From: JAGVPT01 sp035505655
Lineage (GTDB): Bacteria > Bacteroidota > Ignavibacteria > UBA10030 > UBA8401
Length of the DNA: 41,080 nt
Direction of reading: 5' to 3'
Assembly (NCBI GenBank): GCA_035505655.1
Contig: DATJQP010000077.1
Span: 1-41,080 of the forward strand
The position numbers were made by a program, and so were the translations under genes. Shown here one piece after another: positions 35,101 through 40,538 of the stretch (position 1 is the stretch's first letter; each line of letters starts with the position of its first letter). Below the pieces are notes generated by a model. The model did not search any database and was not told the origin of the DNA. It was given only the letters and a program-made list of their open reading frames with translations.

Positions 35101-35409
35101 CTCATCGTCAGGATGACCACGCCGCACAGAGGGAAACTGGCTGAGTCCGGCTCATTCGTGAAACTGGAACCTTCCAACCTTGTCCTGACGACGATGAAGA
35201 AAGAAGAAAAAGGAGACGGGTGGATTGTCCAGTGGTACGACACCCAGGGAAAGGAATCGGAGGCGGTTCTGACCCTTCCATTCATCCCGAAGAGCGTCAC
35301 GATGTCGAACTTCCTTGAAGCGAGCGGCCAGCCGGTCAGCTTCGAGAAAAACGTCGTCAAAGTGCCGACCGCGAGGAATCAGGTGGTCACGATCAAAGTG
35401 ATCCGGTAG
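32176..35409 (+). CDS. Exported GH38 alpha-mannosidase
   Basis: A 1077-residue glycoside hydrolase family 38 enzyme that removes alpha-linked mannose from glycans with retention of configuration, using zinc. Signal peptide FLLILFLCSISAAQ indicates export. An N-terminal beta-rich region (about 20-260, including a jelly-roll-like segment with GYMWINGVSKGYFPW) precedes the catalytic domain. The zinc/active-site residues are visible: His273 and Asp275 in HIDAAWLW, nucleophile Asp385 in WNPDSFGY, and His476 in GDHGGGPT. The C-terminal half is the usual beta domain of the family. The frame is open from 31873, but upstream sequence is repeat; ATG 32176 after CAGGAG gives the signal peptide. The next gene starts 2 bases after the stop. 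Confidence 0.95.
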   Translation: MKRLPSFLLILFLCSISAAQTNVDRVKSALDSLAILSMDNWKMSPDLKSGEIAGDPTTSGFDDSKWINLKLGENVYPDSCWLRREIVLPENILGHRVSGAVKLLVSVDDYGYMWINGVSKGYFPWDGTFVLTNNAKPGDRFLIAIRAINTGGPLRILRADVETENTDSLRQSIEDFSLSIEVGQELLSLDTKQGTSYGSLTHDYGVDRSKIDKNEKKRLNALLQAEVAKLDVDALRLPTMTKFVESLNSVRARLAPVAEFSKRFTLCFASNAHIDAAWLWRDKETVEICHNTFASVLTMMDAHPDFTYTQSAAAYYDWMEQKYPDVFNQIKRRVKEGRWEIVGGMWVEPDCNLPSGESWMHHLLLSKEYFKDKFGVDVTIGWNPDSFGYNWNMPQFYKDAGIDAFITQKIGWNETNIFPYRVFWWEGPDGSRILTYFPYDYVNEINNPFQLADWTRQFDAATGFTKMMVLFGVGDHGGGPTPEMLDRIDRLKHLDIYPRVEYCSATQYLNWLREQNPADIPTWKDELYLEYHQGTFTTQANMKMYNRRDEALLTSAEKFSSLATLYGAQYDETLLDDAWKKVLFNQFHDILPGSGIRENYIDATEKYKDVERAGKYTLDKSLQAIEDGINTSKVSKGKPFVVFNPLAWERTDVATLHLPEGDQSAYSVVDSKGKTIPSQIIDKGLLKRDLIFIADAIPSLGYKTYELRRGSEKAEIAAPEQNGAAIENEYFRVTVGTDSGWVTSIFDKKNNREILGGSGNRLQLLEDKPKQWDAWNIGLTGQEYPSHLRSISVVERGPVRTVIRIVRDCLGPSFQRDYPTHDFPSSFFTQDVILYNGIGRIDFRTDVDWWEEHTMLKVAFPLSIEDTLATYEIPYGSIQRSTQMRNSWETAKVEVPDARWADVSQSDYGVSLVNNSKYGYDIKGKTMRLSLLRSPRWPDPTADRGKHSIEYSIYPHSGTWREANTEAVGYDFNNPLIVRMTTPHRGKLAESGSFVKLEPSNLVLTTMKKEEKGDGWIVQWYDTQGKESEAVLTLPFIPKSVTMSNFLEASGQPVSFEKNVVKVPTARNQVVTIKVIR

Positions 35410-35411
35410 GC

Positions 35412-36245
35412 ATGAAGATCACCGACATCGGCGGTAGAGTGACTCTCAGGAACGGCGTGAAAATGCCCTATCTTGGACTCGGCGTTTTTCTTGCCAAAGA
35501 GGGAACGGAAGTGAAGCAGGCGGTCCGGTGGGCCCTCGAGGCGGGGTATCGTCACATCGACACTGCGGCGCTCTATGGAAATGAAAAAGGAGTGGGGGAG
35601 GCGGTCCGTGAAAGCGGCTTCCCTCGCGACGAGATCTTCGTCACGAGCAAAGTGTGGAACTCCGATCAGGGATATGACAAGACGATGCGGGCTTTCGAAC
35701 GGAGCCTCCGATTGCTCGGCCTTGACCGTCTCGATCTCTACCTGGTTCACTGGCCGGTGAAGGGGAAGTACGTCGAGACGTGGAAGGCCTTGGAGGAGCT
35801 GTATCGGCAGGGAGTTGTCCGGTCGATCGGCGTCAGCAACTTCCTCCAGCATCATCTTGAGGATGTTCTCAGGGTGTGCAAAGACGCGCCAATGGTCGAC
35901 CAACTCGAGTTCCATCCCTTCCTGGTCCAGCAGACGCTTGTCGACTTTTGCTGCGAACGCCAGATCCAGTACGAATCGTGGAGTCCCCTCATGCGTGGGC
36001 GAGCCTTCCAGGTCCGCGAGTTGAAGGCGATGGCCGAGAAGTACAACAAGGATGTCGCCCAGGTTGTCCTCCGGTGGAACCTTCAGAAGGGGGTGGTGAC
36101 GATTCCGAAATCGGTTCAGAAGGAGCGGATAGTTTCCAATTCACAAATCTTTGATTTCGAGATTTCGCCGGAAGACATGCAAGCCATCGACCGGCTCGAC
36201 CGCCACGAACGGATCGACGCCGATCCGGATAATTTCAATTTCTAG
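35412..36245 (+). CDS. Aldo/keto reductase
   Basis: A 277-residue cytoplasmic NAD(P)H-dependent aldo/keto reductase. The catalytic tetrad is complete: Asp50 and Tyr55 (HIDTAALYGNE), Lys80 (VTSKVWN) and His113 (YLVHWP). GVSNF near 140 and IPKSVQKERI near 235 are the conserved substrate and cofactor-phosphate binding segments. The family reduces aldehydes and sugar ketones; sequences of this type are often annotated as 2,5-diketo-gluconate reductases, but the substrate cannot be decided. It lies 2 bases after the GH38 stop codon and 23 bases before the PPC-domain gene, so it belongs to the same transcript. Confidence 0.95.
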   Translation: MKITDIGGRVTLRNGVKMPYLGLGVFLAKEGTEVKQAVRWALEAGYRHIDTAALYGNEKGVGEAVRESGFPRDEIFVTSKVWNSDQGYDKTMRAFERSLRLLGLDRLDLYLVHWPVKGKYVETWKALEELYRQGVVRSIGVSNFLQHHLEDVLRVCKDAPMVDQLEFHPFLVQQTLVDFCCERQIQYESWSPLMRGRAFQVRELKAMAEKYNKDVAQVVLRWNLQKGVVTIPKSVQKERIVSNSQIFDFEISPEDMQAIDRLDRHERIDADPDNFNF

Positions 36246-36268
36246 GAACAACTCTGGAAGGAGGGAGG

Positions 36269-36790
36269 ATGCGGTCGCATATTCTTCTCGTCTCACTCCT
36301 GCTCCTGGCAGGGAGTCTCAAAGCTCAGCAGGCCGCCTTGACGAAGTTGGGGTCAAAACCCGATTCCGTACCGATTGTCTACGGCGTCGAATCCAGGTTC
36401 GAGCGGGTGGTTGTTCTGCGGGTGAAGTACGGCACCGACCTTCTTGCGGGAATCGAAGAAGGAGTGAAGAAGAATCATATCTCCAACGCGGTCATTCTTT
36501 CGGGGATCGGATCCGTCACGTCCTACCACTATCATGTTGTCGGAAACACCCAATTTCCGACGAAGAATCTCTTTGTCAAACAGTCAGATTCTCCTGCGGA
36601 TCTGACCTCGATGAACGGATACGTCATTCAGGTGCGGATCCATGCTCATGCGACCTTTGCCGACACGGCGAAAGTCTTCGGCGGACATCTTGAACCGGGT
36701 ACATTGGTCTACACCTTCGCGATCGTCACGCTTGGTGTCCTGAGCGACTCGACCGATCTGAGTCACGTGGACGATTCCAACTACCGCTGA
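36269..36790 (+). CDS. Exported PPC/DUF296-domain protein
   Basis: A 173-residue protein with an N-terminal signal peptide (ILLVSLLLLAGSLKAQ) followed by a PPC (DUF296) domain: VVVLRVKYGTDLLAGIEEGVKKN, AVILSGIGSVTSYHYHVV, HAHATFAD and GGHLEPGT. The clustered histidines in HAHA and GGHL match the metal-binding pattern of bacterial PPC proteins. Most PPC proteins are cytoplasmic, and plant versions carry AT-hooks for DNA binding. Here there is no AT-hook and export is predicted, so a DNA-binding role is unlikely. AGGAGGGAGG immediately upstream supports ATG 36269. It sits between an aldo/keto reductase and a GH13 enzyme. Confidence 0.85.
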   Translation: MRSHILLVSLLLLAGSLKAQQAALTKLGSKPDSVPIVYGVESRFERVVVLRVKYGTDLLAGIEEGVKKNHISNAVILSGIGSVTSYHYHVVGNTQFPTKNLFVKQSDSPADLTSMNGYVIQVRIHAHATFADTAKVFGGHLEPGTLVYTFAIVTLGVLSDSTDLSHVDDSNYR

Positions 36791-36815
36791 CGTTTCATCC
36801 ATCGGAGTTTCAAAA

Positions 36816-38669
36816 ATGAATTTCAATACCGGCCGGCGCTCGTTCCTGGGAAGATTAGGCTCCGTGGCAGCTGTCGCGGGGCTCGCAAAAACCTCGAAAG
36901 CCTCAAACCTTTTCGCGGAAGCGTTTGGTTCCACTACGGATTCGGGAAGTGACAATGTCCAACAAGAGTGGACATCGTCGCAGATCACGGGAAAGTATGC
37001 CATTCCTCCCGATACCCCGTCATGGGTCCACAACGCGGTCTTTTACCAGATCTACCCACAGAGTTTCTATGATTCGAACGGGGATGGAATAGGAGATCTC
37101 CCCGGCATCATCCAAAAGCTCGACTACGTCGCCAGCCTCGGCGTCGATGCCGTCTGGATCAACCCGTTCTTCGTCTCGCCCTTCGGGGACGGAGGCTACG
37201 ACATCGCGGACTTCTACACGGTGGCGCCACGGTACGGCACGAACGCGGATGCGCGGAGACTTTTTGAAGAGGCCCATAAAAAGGGGTTGAAGATCCTGAT
37301 CGATTTTGTCGCCAGTTACACGTCAATCGAGCATCAATGGTTTAAGGCATCCGCAGAGCAGAAAAAGAACAAGTACTCGAATTGGTACATCTGGACTGAC
37401 AATATCTGGAAGAACCCGCCGAAGCAATTTGACAACGCGTTCATTAAGGGGTACGGAACGCGCAACGGCCAGTACATGTTGAATTTTTACTACAGCGAAC
37501 CCGCGCTCAATTATGGATTCGCGCTCCCCGATCCCGATGAACAGTGGGAACTCCCGAGCGATCATCCGGATGTGAGAGCGATGCGGGAGGAGATGAAGAA
37601 CGTACTCCGGTTCTGGCTAAAGATGGGGGCGGATGGATTTCGGGCCGACATGGCGGGAGCGTTGGTGAAGTCGTCGGCGGCCGAGGAGAGAAAAAGTGCC
37701 GATGGGTCAGGGCAATACTTTGCCAATCACGACAGACTGACGAAGCAGTTCTGGACCGAGATACGGGGGCTACTCAAACAGGAATACCCCGAGGCGTTCA
37801 TGATCTCGGAGTGGTCGTACCCCGAGTCTGCGCTCGACGGCTGTTTCCATGCAGATTTCTTCCACTGGTTCGACGGATACAACGACCTGTTTCAGAAGGA
37901 AAGCTGGAGGATTCTCAACGGCTATTCGGAAGGGCACAGCTATTTTGACGTTGAAGGGAAAGGAAACATCACGTATTTTCTTTCCCGCTTCATGGAGCAG
38001 TATGAGCGGACAAAGGGGAAGGGGTACATCTCCCTGCCGCTTGGAAATCATGACAACGCTCGACTGGGAAACAAGAGAAGCGACGACGATCTCGAAATCA
38101 TCTACGCCTTTGGGCTCACGATGCCCGGAGTGACCTTCGTCTATTATGGAAACGAGATCGGGATGCGCCAGATGCCCGAGGAATGGCCGCAGGTCGAGGG
38201 AGCCTATCGTCCCCGGAACGGAGCTCGCACGCCGATGCAGTGGGCTCCCGGGAAGAACCTTGGTTTCTCGACAGCCGCGGAGGAGAAGCTCTATCTACCT
38301 GTCGATCCTTCGGCCGATGCACCAACCGTTGAAGCGGCCGAAGGAAAAAGCGATTCGCTTCTCAATAGGACGCGTCGCTTGATCCGTCTGAAACACTCGG
38401 AGCCGGCCCTTGCGGCGTACGCGGAGTTCGTTCCGCTCTATGCGAAGAAGGATCACTATCCTTTGATCTTTGCCAGGGCAAAAGAGAAGGATGTCATCCT
38501 CGTGGCACTGAACCCTTCCAGTCAAGAGGTCGATGCGGAATTTGACCTGGATATTCCTTCTTCCAAGATGAAGCTTCTCGCTGGGAGGCAGATGAAAGTG
38601 GAGAGATCAGGCAGGAAGACGATGGCGCGCATGGCGAGAAGGTCATATGCGATCTATAAGATCATCTAG
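36816..38669 (+). CDS. Tat-exported GH13 alpha-glucosidase/trehalose-synthase-like enzyme
   Basis: A 617-residue alpha-amylase-family (GH13) enzyme with a twin-arginine leader (RRSFLGR, residues 7-13), indicating export of the folded protein. The (beta/alpha)8 barrel starts at VFYQIYPQSFYDSNGDG. Catalytic residues are present: nucleophile Asp278 (GFRADMAG), acid/base Glu332 (ISEWSYP) and Asp413 (GNHDNAR). The overall sequence resembles oligo-1,6-glucosidases and trehalose synthases. Conserved region I is unusual: DFVASYT at about 163-169, with Ser167-Tyr168 where nearly all family members have Asn-His. It may therefore differ in substrate or be less active. A C-terminal beta domain (about 520-617) is typical. 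It starts 26 bases after the PPC gene. Confidence 0.92.
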   Translation: MNFNTGRRSFLGRLGSVAAVAGLAKTSKASNLFAEAFGSTTDSGSDNVQQEWTSSQITGKYAIPPDTPSWVHNAVFYQIYPQSFYDSNGDGIGDLPGIIQKLDYVASLGVDAVWINPFFVSPFGDGGYDIADFYTVAPRYGTNADARRLFEEAHKKGLKILIDFVASYTSIEHQWFKASAEQKKNKYSNWYIWTDNIWKNPPKQFDNAFIKGYGTRNGQYMLNFYYSEPALNYGFALPDPDEQWELPSDHPDVRAMREEMKNVLRFWLKMGADGFRADMAGALVKSSAAEERKSADGSGQYFANHDRLTKQFWTEIRGLLKQEYPEAFMISEWSYPESALDGCFHADFFHWFDGYNDLFQKESWRILNGYSEGHSYFDVEGKGNITYFLSRFMEQYERTKGKGYISLPLGNHDNARLGNKRSDDDLEIIYAFGLTMPGVTFVYYGNEIGMRQMPEEWPQVEGAYRPRNGARTPMQWAPGKNLGFSTAAEEKLYLPVDPSADAPTVEAAEGKSDSLLNRTRRLIRLKHSEPALAAYAEFVPLYAKKDHYPLIFARAKEKDVILVALNPSSQEVDAEFDLDIPSSKMKLLAGRQMKVERSGRKTMARMARRSYAIYKII

Positions 38670-38695
38670 GAGAATTAACCGAGGAGGAAATTCCC

Positions 38696-39175
38696 ATGGC
38701 CACGACGAAGCGATCACAAAGATCCTCCGCGAACCCAGGAGCCGGAGGCAAGAACTCCGCCAGCTTCACCGCCGACGAAAAGGCAGCGATGAAGGCCCGT
38801 GCTCTGGAAGTGAAGGCAGAAGCGCGAGCGAATAAAGACAAGGCCGAAGGAGAGAAGCTTGCGCTTGCGGCGATTGCCGCGATGAAGGAACCCGATCGTT
38901 CGAAGGCTAAACGGATCCACGAGATCATCAAGGCCCAAGCGCCGGAGCTATGGCCGAAAACCTGGTACGGCATGCCCGCCTATGCCAGGGAGGGAAATGT
39001 CGTCTGTTTTTTCCAGGCCGCGGAGAAATTCAAGTCGAGATACGCAACCCTCGGTTTCAGCGACAAGGCCAATCTGGATGACGGGGCCATGTGGCCGACC
39101 ACCTTCGCTCTTAGGGAATTGAAGCCAGCGGAGGAGGCGAGAATTGTTGCGCTTCTTAAAAAGGCGGTAGGTTGA
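38696..39175 (+). CDS. DUF1801-domain protein
   Basis: A 159-residue cytoplasmic protein. The first about 60 residues are Ala/Lys/Glu-rich and probably helical. The C-terminal half is a DUF1801 domain with PKTWYGMPAYAREGNVVCFF, KSRYATLGFSDKANLDDGAMWPTTFAL and KKAVG. Related proteins have been linked to iron handling (YdhG-type), but the function is not firmly known. GAGGAGGAAA before the ATG is a good ribosome binding site. It follows the GH13 gene by 26 bases and may end that transcript; 146 bases without a gene follow. Confidence 0.85.
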   Translation: MATTKRSQRSSANPGAGGKNSASFTADEKAAMKARALEVKAEARANKDKAEGEKLALAAIAAMKEPDRSKAKRIHEIIKAQAPELWPKTWYGMPAYAREGNVVCFFQAAEKFKSRYATLGFSDKANLDDGAMWPTTFALRELKPAEEARIVALLKKAVG

Positions 39176-39321
39176 CCGCTGGCACAAGACCTCCTGAAAA
39201 GTCGGTTCACAACAGTTTTGGCGGAACTCAAGTGCACCCGGCGTAGTTCTAAACTCAAGCCAGCCCGGATCGCATCTTCGGCCGGGACTCAACCTGACTT
39301 CAGCAATCTTCATTGAGGACT

Positions 39322-39780
39322 ATGCGACCTTTTGCAGGCATCCTTACAGTCGTCACTCTGGCGGCCTTTGCCATGACCCCGGCCGCCCGCGCTCAATCCG
39401 GGACCGAGGCTCGCGCGACGGTCGTCGCTCCCGATTCGCGGAAAGCGTCGACAGACTCGGTCGTGCATTTCCTGATCGTCTCCGCGGCGACTGACTTTCA
39501 TTCTCACGGTCCGTCGGGCCCCCTCCACTTTCGGGAAGTGCTGGTCGGACACGTCAAGAGTTCAAGCGGAGAAGCCACCTACTTCTTGAGTGGCAAGTTT
39601 CTGCGTGGCCAGGGAGGGGACAACGCCGTGTGGACTCCTTTCCTGACGATCAAGACGTCGGGTTACGAACAATATGTCGGGAAACAAGCTGCGACCTATT
39701 TCCAGGACTCACCGATTGTATGGGACAGGCCTGAAGATTTGTCAACGCTCTTGCAGAGCCAGCTTGACGCTTTTCAATAA
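39322..39780 (+). CDS. Small exported protein of unknown function
   Basis: A 152-residue protein with a signal peptide (GILTVVTLAAFAMTPAARAQ). The mature part contains VVHFLIVSAATDFHSHGPSG, VLVGHVKSSSGEATYFLSG and a C-terminal PEDLSTLLQSQLDAFQ. I do not recognise a family. The long frame is open from a TTG at 39313, but ATG 39322 has GAGG four bases upstream and begins the signal peptide cleanly. It stands alone between the DUF1801 gene and tRNA-Asp. Confidence 0.65.
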   Translation: MRPFAGILTVVTLAAFAMTPAARAQSGTEARATVVAPDSRKASTDSVVHFLIVSAATDFHSHGPSGPLHFREVLVGHVKSSSGEATYFLSGKFLRGQGGDNAVWTPFLTIKTSGYEQYVGKQAATYFQDSPIVWDRPEDLSTLLQSQLDAFQ

Positions 39781-39786
39781 ATGCGA

Positions 39787-39815
39787 TTGCAATCTGGGGG
39801 GAATTTCCCTATATT
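39787..39815 (+). promoter_or_regulatory. Predicted promoter upstream of tRNA-Asp
   Basis: TTGCAA - 17 bp - TATATT on the plus strand, beginning just after the stop codon of the exported protein. The mature tRNA starts about 70 bases after the expected transcription start, and the leader contains a TTGCTTAAGCAA palindrome (39822-39833). Confidence 0.5.
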
Positions 39816-39837
39816 GGACTATTGCTTAAGCAACCGG

Positions 39838-39869
39838 CAATTTGGGGTCGCAGAGATCCTCGTTAAAGT
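39838..39869 (+). repeat. Partial degenerate copy of the tRNA-Asp 5' end
   Basis: The segment AATTTGGGGTCG (39839-39850) repeats, with one change, the sequence at 39887-39898 that spans the start of the tRNA gene. Weaker similarity continues through the D-arm region. The offset is 48 bases. Confidence 0.4.
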
Positions 39870-39891
39870 TGTCGTTGTTGATAAGAAATTC

Positions 39892-39966
39892 GGGGTCGTA
39901 GCTCAGTTTGGTTAGAGCGCCTGCCTGTCACGCAGGAAGTCGAGGGTTCGAGTCCCTTCGGCCCCG
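39892..39966 (+). tRNA. tRNA-Asp, anticodon GTC
   Basis: A complete cloverleaf: acceptor GGGGTCG paired with CGGCCCC (one G-U), D-arm with GCTC..GAGC, anticodon stem CCTGC/GCAGG with loop CTGTCAC (anticodon GTC at 39927-39929), T-arm GAGGG-TTCGAGT-CCCTT and discriminator G73. The CCA end is not encoded (CTCC follows). Confidence 0.97.
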
Positions 39967-39970
39967 CTCC

Positions 39971-40221
39971 GAAAACACACAGGGTTAGCGTTTTAAGCTA
40001 ACCCTGATTTGTTTTCAGGACCCCGCCATTTTTTGGGCGGGGTTGGGTCGTTACAGGGTTAGCGCTCTTTGTTAACCCTGATGTGTTTTCAGGATCCTGT
40101 CGGAGCGAAGCGCAGACGGGATGGAGAAGAACGGGTTGGCCCTTTTTCTTAACCCTGATGTGTTTTCAAAACTCCGCCGCTTCTCAAGTGATAAGGCAGG
40201 GTTGGTTCGCCTGAAAAACCC
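39971..40221 (+). repeat. Array of about 75-base hairpin repeats after tRNA-Asp
   Basis: Four units begin with GGGTT at 39982, 40056, 40133 and 40199 (spacings 74, 77 and 66 bases). In each, GGGTT(A/G)GC pairs with an AACCC a short distance later. In the first three the sequence CCTGATKTGTTTTCA follows almost unchanged. The first hairpin (CAGGGTTAGC 39980-39989 with GCTAACCCTG 39997-40006, flanked by GAAAACA/TGTTTTC) probably ends tRNA transcription. Further GC-rich stems lie between units (for example CCCCGCC/GGCGGGG near 40021-40042). No coding sequence is evident. Confidence 0.8.
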
Positions 40222-40226
40222 TTCAG

Positions 40227-40258
40227 AATGCCCAAAGTGATTTGGGCATTTCTCTTTT
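40227..40258 (+). terminator. Intrinsic terminator after the repeat array
   Basis: AATGCCCAAA (40227-40236) and TTTGGGCATT (40241-40250) form a perfect 10-bp stem with a GTGA loop, followed by TCTCTTTT. It ends any readthrough from tRNA-Asp and the repeats. Confidence 0.85.
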
Positions 40259-40264
40259 GGCATG

Positions 40265-40293
40265 TTGACATTCCCTCCGGACAAACCTATATT
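40265..40293 (+). promoter_or_regulatory. Strong predicted promoter
   Basis: TTGACA - 17 bp - TATATT, the best match to the sigma-70 consensus in the window; the -10 continues as TATATTTG, which also fits the Bacteroidota TAnnTTTG box. No gene starts within the next 200 bases except a 17-codon frame. Confidence 0.7.
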
Positions 40294-40299
40294 TGCCCG

Positions 40300-40412
40300 C
40301 AGATACTATGGCCCCAGCCCGTCTCAGCAGGGGACTCCTAAGTGTTGGTAATAAAAAGTGAAGGGAATTTAGAAGCCTCTGTTGGCGAAAGCTGGCAGAG
40401 GCTTTGATGTTT
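40300..40412 (+). ncRNA. Candidate small RNA between promoter and terminator
   Basis: About 110 bases lie between the expected start of transcription (near 40300) and a terminator hairpin. A CCCC/GGGG stem occurs near its 5' end (about 40312-40333). The only reading frame is 17 codons from ATG 40308 to TGA 40359-40361, without a ribosome binding site. I do not recognise a known RNA family (not tRNA, 6S, tmRNA or SRP RNA by eye). The alternative is a regulated leader for the sensor gene downstream. Confidence 0.4.
40373..40412 (+). terminator. Intrinsic terminator of the candidate small RNA
   Basis: AAGCCTCTG (40373-40381) pairs with CAGAGGCTT (40396-40404) as a perfect 9-bp stem with a 14-base loop, followed by TGATGTTTTATT. 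It lies 127 bases before the sensor gene start. Confidence 0.7.
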
Positions 40413-40538
40413 TATTCCTGAGAACAAGCTGTTGGAGACTGCAAGAGATCGCTACAGAGGTCAATCAATATTTGATTCTTCCGATTCAAGAGATTTCACG
40501 CTATAGAATCAAACCCTGAACATTCGGACAAGCGGAAA

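Noticed and set aside
39971..40221. CRISPR array after tRNA-Asp
   Set aside because: The repeats are only about four, diverged, hairpin-rich and unevenly spaced, with no unique spacers of constant length and no cas genes.
40308..40361. 17-codon gene inside the candidate small RNA
   Set aside because: It has no ribosome binding site, starts only a few bases after the predicted transcription start and resembles no known leader peptide.
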